Assembly (NCBI RefSeq): GCF_046159715.1
Contig: NZ_JBJXCT010000009.1
Location: forward strand, 6,051-70,050
Reading direction: 5' to 3'
From: Pampinifervens sp037481935
GTDB taxonomy: Bacteria > Aquificota > Aquificia > Aquificales > Aquificaceae
DNA: 64,000 nucleotides
Shown: positions 31,876 to 39,644 of the stretch, piece by piece
Layout: each line of letters opens with the position of its first letter
Position numbering within the stretch: the stretch's first letter is position 1
Position numbers and translations under genes: made by a program
The notes under the pieces: model-generated
Database searches by the model: none
Told to the model about the DNA's origin: nothing
What the model saw: only the letters and a program-made list of their open reading frames with translations

Positions 31876-32154
31876 TGCATATAAGGGGCAGAAAGCCCCT
31901 TGACATTTTGGCAACTGAATAGGGTGGGCTGATGTTCTGATGCCAGAGTATCATGATGCTGTGATGCTTTTATGCTTTGATGCTGCAGGTTTTGGGTCTT
32001 TGATTATCAAGGTTTTGAATTTGACAATAACATGCTCAGATTTGCACGACCGCCGGTCTTCGGCAAAGAAACCCTTTTTGAAGGGGGTGGGGTATAGACG
32101 AGCCTTTATAAATGCGGTTTCAATTGAGGTGCATTTTCGGGTTTTAAGCCCACC
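31876..32154 (+). ncRNA. Candidate structured non-coding RNA
   Basis: No convincing protein is encoded in this stretch. GGTGGGCT at 31923-31930 is exactly complementary to AGCCCACC at 32147-32154, which would close a domain of about 230 bases. A 5' hairpin (AAGGGGC, loop AGAAA, GCCCCTT) lies at about 31885-31902, and internal hairpins include GCCG with CGGC near 32050-32063. A good promoter precedes it. It does not show the tRNA-like ends of tmRNA, the conserved SRP loop, or the RNase P core motifs that I know. 6S RNA cannot be excluded. Family unassigned. Confidence 0.4.
31954..31985 (+). repeat. Four tandem 8-bp repeats, consensus TGATGCTK
   Basis: Four adjacent 8-base units are seen: TGATGCTG, then TGATGCTT, then TTATGCTT, then TGATGCTG. 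A half-unit TGATGC also occurs shortly before. They lie inside the candidate RNA domain, just after its 5' closing strand. They may be a protein- or RNA-binding array, or simple slippage. Confidence 0.65.
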
Positions 32155-32348
32155 GTAAGGGATATTACGCTGTCTGTGTTAGACTTACCCAATGTCCTCA
32201 AAAGAGACCAGTAAGAGAGCTCCTCCCTACTTCCTTTCCATCCGCAGAGCTCGGGGCGGAAATCCTCGCAAGGCTGGGAGATGAAGCTCTTGACACTGAA
32301 GGAGCTCAGACCTAACTTAAGGGTAAATCTATCTGAAGAGGGTAAGGG
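32155..32348 (+). other. Leader region of flgF, no gene recognised
   Basis: These 194 bases have no supported protein. Small inverted repeats are present: GTCT with AGAC near 32175, and two copies of AGAGCTC at about 32215 and 32250. I find no clear sigma-28 or sigma-54 flagellar promoter. The stretch just before flgF has a GAGGGTAAGGG ribosome site. Confidence 0.35.
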
Positions 32349-33071
32349 ATGGCTATTGAATATCAGCCCCTCTACATACTCTCAAGTGGGATGCTACTTC
32401 AGCAGAGAAAGCTGGATGTTATTACCAACAACCTTGCCAACGCAGACACTCCAGCCTTCAAAAGAGACCTTCTTCTTGCCAGCCTGTGGGAAACCCCTGG
32501 CGGTCAGAGGATTCAGGACACAGACCCTCAGAACCCTACCAACAACTTCCTCTACCCGGTAGTAGAAAGGGTCTTTACAGACCTCTCTCAGGGTGCCATA
32601 AGGCAGACGGGCAATCCCCTTGACCTTGCCATAGAAGGAAGGGGCTTTTTTGCAGTGAGAAGGGGTCAGGAGGTGTTTTACACCAGAAAGGGAAACCTCA
32701 GGTTGGACAGTGAGGGCTTTCTTGTGAACGAGCTGGGCTACAGGGTATTGGACAGCAATCTCAACGAGATAAGGCTGGAAGGTCAGCCTACCTTTGGTGT
32801 GGATGGCTCCGTTTTTGTGAACGGTCAGCAGGTTGCCACGCTGGGTATCTTTGACCTCCAGAACCCCCAGAAGGCAGGAAGAGACCTCTTTACCGGTCAG
32901 GCTCAGCCCGCTCAGGGCTTCGGGCTCAGGCAGGGCTTTCTTGAGCTCTCCAACGCCAGCCCCATCCTTGAGATGGCTCAGCTTATTCAGACTCACAGAG
33001 CTCACGAGGTTTATTCAAATCTCATAAGGTCTCTTGACGCCATATACGAGAGGTTCAACCAGAGCTTCTAA
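32349..33071 (+). CDS. flgF: Flagellar basal-body rod protein FlgF/FlgG
   Basis: The protein has 240 residues. The N-terminal rod/hook motif is SGMLLQQRKLDVITNNLANADTPAFKRD-like, and the C-terminal one is ELSNASPILEMAQLIQTHRAHEVYSN with LIRSLDAIYE. The middle GNPLDLAIEGRGFFAVRRGQEVFYTRKGN is typical of FlgF/FlgG. At 240 residues and without the longer FlgG insert, proximal rod FlgF is preferred. It assembles in the periplasm. It is monocistronic, convergent with the exonuclease gene, sharing stop bases (CTAA). Confidence 0.88.
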   Translation: MAIEYQPLYILSSGMLLQQRKLDVITNNLANADTPAFKRDLLLASLWETPGGQRIQDTDPQNPTNNFLYPVVERVFTDLSQGAIRQTGNPLDLAIEGRGFFAVRRGQEVFYTRKGNLRLDSEGFLVNELGYRVLDSNLNEIRLEGQPTFGVDGSVFVNGQQVATLGIFDLQNPQKAGRDLFTGQAQPAQGFGLRQGFLELSNASPILEMAQLIQTHRAHEVYSNLIRSLDAIYERFNQSF

Positions 33072-33937
33072 AAGAGGCTCTTCTGCACCTGAACCTTTGA
33101 AAGGTTTTCCAGCTCCTTTATAAGGCTTTTCATTTCAAGCTCTTCAAGCCTTCTTCTGAGAGCCTCGTAATCTGGCTTTCTCAGCATGAGGTCCTCCTCC
33201 TCTACGGCGAGCCCTTCCACCTTCTGAAGCTCCAGCAGGTTCAGTGCCAGCTCAAGGCTTTCTTTCTTTGCATAAGGAAAGGCTGAAGAAAACTCATCCC
33301 AGTTTCTGAGAATATTCTCAACGCTTCCATACCTTTCAAGAACCCTAATGGCGGTCTTTGGACCTATGCCCTTAACTCCCTCTATGTTGTCCACCTTGTC
33401 GCCCACAAGGGCAAGGTAGTCTCTCAGTTTCTCAGGCGGGACGCCAAACTTTTCCATAACCTTCTTCCTGTCAAAGACTTCACCGCTTATGGGATTTATC
33501 ACCACAAACCTCTCACTCACGAGCTGAAGGATATCCTTGTCAGGCGAATATACCTTTGCTGAAAAATCCCTCTCAAGAGCCCACCAGCACAAAGTGGCTA
33601 TTATATCGTCCGCCTCGTAACCTTCAACTTCGTATATTCTTATTCCCATAAGCCCTGTGAGCTCCTTTATCACGGGTATCTGCACTCTGAGGGGGTCGGG
33701 CATGGCAGGTCTTTTTGCCTTGTATTCCCTGTAAAACTCTTCTCTTTTTGTGGGTGCTGGGTAGTCAAAGGCTACGGCAAAGTATAGAGGCTTTTCCGTT
33801 TTCAGAAGGGCAAAAACAGCTCTCATAAAGCCGTATATGGCACCGGTTGGAAAGCCAGACTTAGTGGAAAGGAGAGGAAGGGCAAAAAAGCTCCTGTAGA
33901 GAAAGGCTGAACCGTCAAGGAGATAAAGCACCTTCAT
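33068..33937 (-). CDS. Stand-alone 5'-3' exonuclease (PolA N-terminal domain type)
   Basis: The protein has 289 residues and equals the 5' nuclease domain of DNA polymerase I. It starts VLYLLDGSAFLYRSFFALP and has the metal-binding acidic clusters AVAFDY, YEADDIIATL and SPDKDILQLV, with the helix-hairpin-helix GDKVDNIEGVKGIGPKTA. It removes RNA primers and flaps. No polymerase domain follows, so the two activities are on separate proteins, as is known for Aquifex. The start overlaps the thiE stop region by 23 bases. Function is secure; substrate partner is inferred. Confidence 0.93.
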   Translation of the reverse strand: MKVLYLLDGSAFLYRSFFALPLLSTKSGFPTGAIYGFMRAVFALLKTEKPLYFAVAFDYPAPTKREEFYREYKAKRPAMPDPLRVQIPVIKELTGLMGIRIYEVEGYEADDIIATLCWWALERDFSAKVYSPDKDILQLVSERFVVINPISGEVFDRKKVMEKFGVPPEKLRDYLALVGDKVDNIEGVKGIGPKTAIRVLERYGSVENILRNWDEFSSAFPYAKKESLELALNLLELQKVEGLAVEEEDLMLRKPDYEALRRRLEELEMKSLIKELENLSKVQVQKSLF

Positions 33938-34577
33938 GAAGAGACTTCCTGTAGTAGCCTTTCATTGCCTCCACAAGGCTTCTTGTGGCTTTTTCCACAT
34001 CCTCAAAACCGAGGATCGCAGAGACCACCGCAATGCCCTTTGCACCTGCAGAAAGCACCTCCGCTACCCTGTAGTGGGTTATGCCTCCTATGGCAACTAC
34101 GGGCTTGGAGGTGAGCTTTACTGCCTGACGCAGTCCCTCAAGCCCAACCAGCCTGTAGTTTTCCTTTGTGGTAGTCTCGTAAACGGAGCCAAAGCCTATG
34201 TAGTCTATGGGAAGGTGCTCCACCTCCCTCAGCTTGTCCACAGAATTGACAGAGTATCCTATATACATCCTGTCTCCCACGAGCTTTCTGACCACATCGG
34301 GTGGAAGGTCCTGCTGACCCACATGCACCCCATCCGCCTCCACCGCAAGGGCAAGGTCAACCCTGTCGTTGACTACAAGGTCAACATTGTATCTTTTTGT
34401 GAGCTCTCTCAGGACAAGAAGCTCCTCGTACATCTGCCTTGCAGGCTTGTTTTTGAACCTGTATTGAAGGGCGGTGATACCTCCCCTTATGGCAGACTCT
34501 ATAGTGGACACAAGGTCTCTGTCCTGAAAGAACTTGTCGTCGGTAACAAGATAGAGGGTAAGCTCTGGCTTTTTCAT
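33915..34577 (-). CDS. thiE: Thiamine-phosphate synthase
   Basis: ThiE joins HMP pyrophosphate and THZ phosphate to thiamine monophosphate. The protein has 220 residues with the TIM-barrel motifs LYLVTDDKFF, ITALQYRFKN, LVVNDRVDLALAVEADGVHVGQQDLP and VAIGGIT. The conserved TKKENYRLVGLEGL-type loop reads TTTKENYRLVGLEGL. I set the start at the ATG at 34577 because AGGAGGAAAGG lies directly before it; the in-frame TTG upstream overlaps this site. No TPP riboswitch is present upstream. Confidence 0.95.
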   Translation of the reverse strand: MKKPELTLYLVTDDKFFQDRDLVSTIESAIRGGITALQYRFKNKPARQMYEELLVLRELTKRYNVDLVVNDRVDLALAVEADGVHVGQQDLPPDVVRKLVGDRMYIGYSVNSVDKLREVEHLPIDYIGFGSVYETTTKENYRLVGLEGLRQAVKLTSKPVVAIGGITHYRVAEVLSAGAKGIAVVSAILGFEDVEKATRSLVEAMKGYYRKSLHEGALSP

Positions 34578-34612
34578 CCTTTCCTCCTGTTGCAAATGAT
34601 ATTCAGTTAGCT

Positions 34613-34625
34613 TATATTATATGCC
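34613..34625 (+). promoter_or_regulatory. TATATT box directly before fur
   Basis: TATATT at 34613-34618 ends 7 bases before the fur ATG. No Shine-Dalgarno is present. The box would also lie close to the divergent thiE start, which has its own AGGAGG instead. Confidence 0.4.
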
Positions 34626-35099
34626 ATGCAGCTTGAAGAGTTAAAGCAGAAGTTTGAGCAGTTTCTGAGACAGAGTGGTCATAAGATAACAAAAGGGAGG
34701 TTTGAGATAATAGACAAGATAGCCAGCTATGGTCCCCACTTTGAGATAGAAGAGCTTGTGCGCTGGATTGCCAACCAGGACAGGTCCATTGCCAGCAGGT
34801 CCACCGTCTACAGAACAGTCAGACTTCTTCAGGAGTTTGGAGCCATAAGGGAAGTTATAAAGCTGGGCAACAGAACCATCTACGAGTTTGTGGCAGGCAA
34901 GCCACACCATGAACATCTCATATGCGTTGAGTGTGGAAAGATAATAGAGTTCTACAGGGAAGAGATTGAGGAGCTTCAGGACAGGGTATGTGAAGAACAC
35001 AACTTTACGCCCATCAATCACAGGCTTGAGATTTTCGGCATATGTTCTGAATGCAAGGAAAGGAAGCATGAGAATAGAAGGATGGAGGTTAGAGCTTAA
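34626..35099 (+). CDS. Fur-family metalloregulator
   Basis: The protein has 157 residues. A winged helix (RSTVYRTVRLLQEFGAI) is followed by the dimerisation domain with HHEHLICVECGKIIEF and a second pair, ICSEC. These two CxxC pairs form the structural zinc site of Fur/PerR/Zur proteins. The regulatory site includes the HHEH cluster. Whether it senses iron, zinc or peroxide cannot be read safely. The lytic transglycosylase gene overlaps its end by 32 bases, an unusual pairing. Confidence 0.92.
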   Translation: MQLEELKQKFEQFLRQSGHKITKGRFEIIDKIASYGPHFEIEELVRWIANQDRSIASRSTVYRTVRLLQEFGAIREVIKLGNRTIYEFVAGKPHHEHLICVECGKIIEFYREEIEELQDRVCEEHNFTPINHRLEIFGICSECKERKHENRRMEVRA

Positions 35100-35583
35100 G
35101 ACCACAAGGGCAGAGCACATAAGGTCTGGACAAGACTTTATTTCCTACCTCAGCTCAGCCATAGAAAAACAGCAGGAGCTTATCAAAAAAGAGAGCCTTC
35201 CCGTGGATGCCAGAATAAGGGCAAAGGTGGAGGAGGTCTCCCAGAAGTATAACATCCCAGAAGAGCTAATCCTTGCCATAATAAAGCAAGAGAGCAACTT
35301 CAACCCTAGCGCCTACAACAGAAACAGGGATGGCACAGAGGACAGAGGTCTTATGCAGGTAAACTACCAGCACAACTTAAGGCTCATGAAAGAATACGGT
35401 ATCACAGACCCCGACCAGCTCTTTGACGTAGAGACCAACATAGAGCTCGGTGCAAGGATACTATACGAGAACTTCCAGAGGTTTGGCAACTGGGTCATGG
35501 CGGTGAAGGCATACAACGGGCTCAGAGCCCAGAACTGGGATTACGTTAGAGGGGTGTTTGAGAAAGTATCCCTTTTCAGGTGA
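35068..35583 (+). CDS. Slt-type lytic transglycosylase domain protein
   Basis: The protein has 171 residues. The transglycosylase SLT core starts KYNIPEELILAIIKQESNFN with the catalytic glutamate in KQESNFNP, then GTEDRGLMQVNYQHNL (RGLMQ motif) and VKAYNGL. About 50 helical residues precede it. No classical signal peptide is visible from the chosen ATG (MRIEGWRLEL), so export is uncertain; cleavage of peptidoglycan requires the periplasm. The ATG was chosen because it is the last one before the conserved domain with a sensible length. It overlaps fur. Confidence 0.82.
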   Translation: MRIEGWRLELKTTRAEHIRSGQDFISYLSSAIEKQQELIKKESLPVDARIRAKVEEVSQKYNIPEELILAIIKQESNFNPSAYNRNRDGTEDRGLMQVNYQHNLRLMKEYGITDPDQLFDVETNIELGARILYENFQRFGNWVMAVKAYNGLRAQNWDYVRGVFEKVSLFR

Positions 35584-35589
35584 GGTGTC

Positions 35590-35925
35590 ATGAAAGTAGG
35601 TGAGCTCAGCACAAAGCAGAAGGAGTTTTTAAAGAATGTCTTTGAGCTGGAAGAGCTTCCAGAAGGCATGGAGCTTGAGGAGTTTCTCTCCTCAAAGGAC
35701 TGCAGGCTATATGAGTGCCTTGGCTGCAGCAGGCTCATATTCCATGACAACTACGAGTTCTGGAACCTGACTGACTGTTGCGATGACAACTCAAAGCTAG
35801 TGGAGGAAGGGCTTCTGTGCGAAATCTGCTACTCAAAGACTCCTGAAAACCTCAAACACTGGATATTTTTCCGTCCCACATACTACAAGGATGTGGACTT
35901 CAAACCCTACCCGGATAAGAGCTAA
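35590..35925 (+). CDS. Cysteine-rich small protein (zinc-ribbon-like), unknown
   Basis: The protein has 111 residues. Cysteines occur at CRLYECLGC, TDCCDD and CEICYS, giving CxxC-like pairs around an aromatic segment (FHDNYEFW). A zinc-binding fold is inferred; no family is recognised. It lies 6 bases after the transglycosylase gene in the same direction, and ykuK follows after 9 bases with its own -10 box. It may be part of the fur-slt operon. Confidence 0.62.
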   Translation: MKVGELSTKQKEFLKNVFELEELPEGMELEEFLSSKDCRLYECLGCSRLIFHDNYEFWNLTDCCDDNSKLVEEGLLCEICYSKTPENLKHWIFFRPTYYKDVDFKPYPDKS

Positions 35926-35934
35926 AATATTTAC

Positions 35935-36375
35935 ATGCCCCTGATAAGGGATGTTGATGAGATAAAAGAGTTCATAAAAAGGACATCAGAAAAAACTGCA
36001 GTCTACGTAGGTTGTGACTCAAGACAGGTGAAAAATTACACAGTCTTTGTCTCCGTTGTGGTTGTCCACATAGATTCCTGCAGGGGTGCAAAAATATTCT
36101 GGAGGGTGGACAGGGTAAGCAGGATAAGGTCTCTCAGACAGAGGCTTCTGGAGGAGGTGAGCAGGGCAGTTTACCTCGCCCTTGAAATATCGGAGGTGGT
36201 GGGCAAAAGACCCTTTGAGGTCCACCTCGACATAAACCCCAACCCAGAACATAACTCCAGCGTCATACTCAAAGAAGCCATTGGCTACGTGCTTGCACAG
36301 GGACTAAAGCCGGTGGTAAAGCCCCATTCCATAGCAGCGAAAACCGTAGCAGACTACATCACCGGCAAGTATTAA
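35935..36375 (+). CDS. YkuK-type RNase H-like protein (DUF458)
   Basis: The protein has 146 residues and belongs to the DUF458/YkuK group with a predicted RNase H-like fold. The start VYVGCDSRQ has the first acidic residue, HLDINPNPEHNSS the second, and KPHSIAAKTVADYITGK the C-terminal motif. The biochemical role is unknown; nuclease activity is inferred from the fold. TAAAAT at 35923-35928 lies 6 bases before the ATG. It is convergent with speE and shares the stop bases TTAA. Confidence 0.85.
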   Translation: MPLIRDVDEIKEFIKRTSEKTAVYVGCDSRQVKNYTVFVSVVVVHIDSCRGAKIFWRVDRVSRIRSLRQRLLEEVSRAVYLALEISEVVGKRPFEVHLDINPNPEHNSSVILKEAIGYVLAQGLKPVVKPHSIAAKTVADYITGKY

Positions 36376-37214
36376 AACACATACTCGCCTGATATGAGCC
36401 TGCTGTAAAAACTTTCAGGCAAAAAGGCATACCTGTGCATGTCTGCAGAATAAAGCTTTGTATGAACTTTTACTTCCCTTGAGGGCTCCCTTACAGGATG
36501 CTTTTTTGAACCTATGGACATGGTCCACCAGTAGCCTGCGTAGCCCGGTATTACCGCCGTATATAGGTCTACCACGGGAAAAACCTTTTTCAGCGCCTTC
36601 TGTATTCTCCTTACTATCTCAATGTGGTAGTGTATGGACTCTGTCTGACCCACGTAAATACCATCCTCCTTGAGAGCTCTGTATACATACTTGAAAAACT
36701 CCTCCGTTGTAAGCACATGGGCGAAGCCCACCGGGTCTGTAGAGTCCACTATTATCACATCAAACTCAGATTCATAGTCCTGTATGTATCTGTAGCCGTC
36801 CTCGTTCAGCACTATCGCCCTCGGGTCTTCAAAGGCACCTGCCATTGTGGGAAGAAACCTTTTGGATACTTCTATAACCTCCCTGTCTATGTCTACCAGC
36901 ACTGCCCTCTTGACTTCTGGATGCTTGAGCACCTCTCTGAGAACTCCACCATCCCCACCACCTATTATAAGAACGTTCTCGGGGTTTGGGTGTGCGTAGA
37001 GGGGGACATGCGCCATAAACTCGTGGTATATGAACTCATAGCGTTCATCGCACTGAGCTACGCCGTCAAGGACAAGGATTCTTCCAAAGTGGGGTGACTC
37101 CACCACCATTATCTCCTGATACTCACTCTTGCCGTGGTAAAGCACATTGCTTATGGGATAGCAGTGTCTTATGGGAGCATATGGGTCTCTTTCCATGAAG
37201 AAGGTGTCCATCAT
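36372..37214 (-). CDS. speE: Spermidine synthase (polyamine aminopropyltransferase)
   Basis: SpeE transfers aminopropyl from decarboxylated S-adenosylmethionine to putrescine or a related amine. The protein has 280 residues. It shows MVVESPHFGRILVLDGVAQ, IIGGGDGGVLREVLKH, the acidic dSAM-binding VDSTDPVGFAHVLTTEEF and Tyr-rich YAGYWWTMSIGSK. Thermophiles often use it for long polyamines. The start overlaps the rsmA stop (ATGATGG). It releases methylthioadenosine, which mtnP in the same window can recycle. Confidence 0.95.
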   Translation of the reverse strand: MMDTFFMERDPYAPIRHCYPISNVLYHGKSEYQEIMVVESPHFGRILVLDGVAQCDERYEFIYHEFMAHVPLYAHPNPENVLIIGGGDGGVLREVLKHPEVKRAVLVDIDREVIEVSKRFLPTMAGAFEDPRAIVLNEDGYRYIQDYESEFDVIIVDSTDPVGFAHVLTTEEFFKYVYRALKEDGIYVGQTESIHYHIEIVRRIQKALKKVFPVVDLYTAVIPGYAGYWWTMSIGSKKHPVREPSREVKVHTKLYSADMHRYAFLPESFYSRLISGEYVF

Positions 37215-37960
37215 GGTCTTTCACCTCTTGGTTTTTTCTGGATATTATAAAGCATAAAAACTTCATCTGGCTGTAGAGAGTCCACTCTACGCATGGGGTC
37301 AATACCTGTCTGAAAGAGAAGTTCCTCTGGAAGTTTGTTCTTGAGTGCCTTCCTTCTCATGGAGTAAAGCCCTGTAAGAAATTTCTTGTAGTCTCTCAGG
37401 TCAATCTCCGGGATGGTCTCCTTTCTCAGGAGCCTGACGAGTCCAGACTGAACTCTGGGAGGTGGCCTAAAAAACCTGCCTGGCAGGCTCATGAGATACT
37501 CTACTCTGTAAAAGGTTCGGACAAAGGTGGAGAGCCAGGAAGGGCCCTTCTGGAGCTTCTCAGCCACTTCCTTCTGTAGCATGTATACTGCCAGGGGTAT
37601 GCACCCGTGATGAAAGACTGTGTTTTCCAGTATCAGGCTTGCCACATTGTAAGGAAGGTTTCCTGTCACCTTAAGCCTTTCTCCCAGAGAGCAGAGGTCA
37701 AAAAGGGTTGCATCCGCCCTGTGTATAATTACCCTGCTGTCCCTTATGTTTCCTTCAAGTATCCCTACCATCTGGGGGTCTACCTCCAGAAGGTGAAGCT
37801 CTTTGAGGGGTTTTTTGAGTAATTCCTTTGTAAGATTACCCGTGCCCGGACCTATTTCAACCACCACATCCCCCTCTTCCACCTGCAGGAAGTCTGCTAT
37901 TCGTTCCAGCACACCCTTTGCTACCAGAAGATGCTGACCGAGATGTTTTTTGAGCCTCAT
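37211..37960 (-). CDS. rsmA: 16S rRNA (adenine1518/1519-N6)-dimethyltransferase
   Basis: RsmA (KsgA) dimethylates two adjacent adenines near the 3' end of 16S rRNA. The protein has 249 residues with the SAM motif VVVEIGPGTGNLTKELL, the catalytic NLPYNVAS and FRPPPRVQSGLVRL. KKHLGQHLLVAKGVLE at the N-terminus is the RsmA signature. TAAAAT on its strand (37969-37974) lies 8 bases before the ATG. It is coupled to speE downstream. Confidence 0.96.
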   Translation of the reverse strand: MRLKKHLGQHLLVAKGVLERIADFLQVEEGDVVVEIGPGTGNLTKELLKKPLKELHLLEVDPQMVGILEGNIRDSRVIIHRADATLFDLCSLGERLKVTGNLPYNVASLILENTVFHHGCIPLAVYMLQKEVAEKLQKGPSWLSTFVRTFYRVEYLMSLPGRFFRPPPRVQSGLVRLLRKETIPEIDLRDYKKFLTGLYSMRRKALKNKLPEELLFQTGIDPMRRVDSLQPDEVFMLYNIQKKPRGERP

Positions 37961-37977
37961 GCCTTATAATTTTAGAC
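37961..37977. promoter_or_regulatory. 17-bp divergent rsmA / yaaA promoter with overlapping -10 boxes
   Basis: TATAAT on the plus strand (37965-37970) and TAAAAT on the minus strand (37969-37974) share two base pairs. They lie 7 and 8 bases before their start codons. The whole intergenic region is 17 bases long, so both transcripts should be leaderless, and polymerase can occupy only one of the two. Confidence 0.5.
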
Positions 37978-38640
37978 ATGTTCCTTTTTCTCCTTCCTTA
38001 CAGCCCTCTTCAGAAGAGGCTGGCTTTTAAGAATTGTGATAAGAGCAGGTTCAGCCTTGAGGAGTTTGAACCCCTTGCAAGGTCCATTGAGAAAGACTTT
38101 GTAAAAGATGGCTCTCTTGCACCTCTCTACAGGAGGTTTGGTGGCCCCTTCTGGGAAAGTCTGGAGTTGTGGGTCCTGCCTCCGGGGGTAGTTAAATACA
38201 TAGAGGAAAATTCATGGGTGCTCACACCACTTTATGGTCTTTTAAAGCCCTCTGCCTGTGTGCCCTTTGCACCTGTATCCTGGAATAGCCTGTATAAGGG
38301 CTGGAAGCTCATAGACTTCTGGAAAGGGCATTTTAAAAATTTTTCTGAAAGACTTTTTGGTGGAAAGCATGTGGTCCCCTTTTTTGGCAAGACCTACATG
38401 AGCCTTTTTGACTTTAGCTTCGCAGAGTCTGTTCTGAGTTTTGAGTTTTACAGAAAAGACATGAGAGTTAAAAATCCAGCAAGACATCATGCCTATGTGT
38501 TGCGATTCATGGCCGAATGGAAGTTGACCTTCTCAGACCTGCACAGGATAAACTTCTACGACTACAGGGTGGAGGAAGTGAAGAAAGAGGGCAGAAACCT
38601 CCTAGTAGTTATGAGGTCGGAGGGAAGGTATGAGCTATAA
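37978..38640 (+). CDS. YaaA-family (DUF328) protein, peroxide-stress type
   Basis: The protein has 220 residues. VLTPLYGLLKPSACVPFAPVSW, LYKGWKLIDFWKGHFKNF and FYRKDMRVKNPARHHAYVLR match the order of YaaA motifs, where Y-G-L-L-x-P is diagnostic. The family starts with a lysine/arginine-poor hydrophobic strand as here (MFLFLLPYSP). Escherichia coli YaaA reduces iron-related DNA damage during peroxide stress. The GT2 gene overlaps its last 11 bases. Confidence 0.78.
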   Translation: MFLFLLPYSPLQKRLAFKNCDKSRFSLEEFEPLARSIEKDFVKDGSLAPLYRRFGGPFWESLELWVLPPGVVKYIEENSWVLTPLYGLLKPSACVPFAPVSWNSLYKGWKLIDFWKGHFKNFSERLFGGKHVVPFFGKTYMSLFDFSFAESVLSFEFYRKDMRVKNPARHHAYVLRFMAEWKLTFSDLHRINFYDYRVEEVKKEGRNLLVVMRSEGRYEL

Positions 38641-39586
38641 GGACCCTTACCTTTCCGTAGTCATTCCTGCTTACAATGAAGAGGAAAACATCCCCATACT
38701 TTATGAAAAGCTCAGAAAGGTTCTTGAAAACCTTGGAAGAGAATACGAAGTCATCTTTGTGGATGATGGTTCTGCAGACCACACCTGGGAAAGACTTAAG
38801 GAAATAGCAGAAAGAGACCCGAAGGTAAAACTCATCCGCTTCAGGAAGAACTATGGTCAGACAGCGGCCATGTATGCTGGCTTTCAGCACGCCAGCGGTG
38901 AAGTTGTCATAACCATGGATGCGGACCTTCAGAACGACCCTGAAGACATACCAGTGCTTCTGCGAAAGCTGGAAGAGGGCTATGACATAGTGAGCGGTTG
39001 GAGAAAGGACCGCAAAGACCCCTTCCTTTCAAGAAGACTTCCCTCCATCATAGCCAACTGGGTCATATCAAAGGTCACCGGAGTTGAGCTTCATGACTAT
39101 GGCTGCACATTGAAAGCTTACAGAGCGGGAATAATAAAGAGGCTTGAGCTTTATGGAGACATGCACAGGTTTCTGCCTGCCCTTACAAAAAGGCTCGGTG
39201 CAAAGATTACGGAGATTCCAGTCCGACATCATCCCAGAATCTACGGAAGGTCAAAGTATGGCATAGGTAGAACCATAAGGGTTTTACTGGACATATTCCT
39301 GGTTAAATTCCTCAACGAATACATAAACAAGCCCATGTATGTTTTTGGGACCTTTGGCTTTGTTCTCCTGAGCCTTGGCCTGATTATGCTCCTCTACCTT
39401 ATTTTCATCAAGCTCTTTCTCCAGGAAGACATAGGCAGGAGACCCCTGCTCATTCTCAGCGTGCTCTTTACTCTTGCGGGCATCCAGCTCATATCCACTG
39501 GTGTAATAGCAGAGCTTCTTGTAAGGGTATACTACAGAACGAGGGAAGACAAACCCTTTGTGGTGGAAGAAAAGGTCAACCTGTGA
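38630..39586 (+). CDS. GT2 glycosyltransferase, polyprenyl-phosphate type (DPM1/ArnC-like)
   Basis: The protein has 318 residues. The GT-A domain shows SVVIPAYNEEENIP, IFVDDGSADHTWERL and MDADLQNDPEDIPVLL (DxD-type metal site). Two C-terminal transmembrane helices (about 235-257 and 272-294) anchor it. This is the layout of enzymes that move a sugar from a nucleotide donor to polyprenyl phosphate. The GT39 protein at 49723 could use such a lipid-linked sugar. No sugar specificity can be read. Confidence 0.9.
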   Translation: MSYKDPYLSVVIPAYNEEENIPILYEKLRKVLENLGREYEVIFVDDGSADHTWERLKEIAERDPKVKLIRFRKNYGQTAAMYAGFQHASGEVVITMDADLQNDPEDIPVLLRKLEEGYDIVSGWRKDRKDPFLSRRLPSIIANWVISKVTGVELHDYGCTLKAYRAGIIKRLELYGDMHRFLPALTKRLGAKITEIPVRHHPRIYGRSKYGIGRTIRVLLDIFLVKFLNEYINKPMYVFGTFGFVLLSLGLIMLLYLIFIKLFLQEDIGRRPLLILSVLFTLAGIQLISTGVIAELLVRVYYRTREDKPFVVEEKVNL

Positions 39587-39644
39587 ACAAAAACCTATGA
39601 CCACCTTCATTGAAGCTCTGATGGATTATGCTTAAGCTAATACC

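Noticed and set aside
31876..32154. tmRNA, SRP RNA or RNase P RNA in the gap
   Set aside because: The tRNA-like ends and tag frame of tmRNA, the conserved SRP loop and the RNase P core motifs are not found. 6S RNA remains open.
31940..32158. 72-codon ORF in the large non-coding gap
   Set aside because: No ribosome site or leaderless box, includes the tandem repeats, and would destroy the RNA interpretation without giving a recognisable protein.
32281..32562. 93-codon ORF overlapping the flgF start
   Set aside because: It runs into the well supported flgF frame and has no motif; only the stretch before flgF is free.
34578..34625. TPP riboswitch before thiE
   Set aside because: The gap is 48 bases, too short, and the conserved CUGAGA element is missing.
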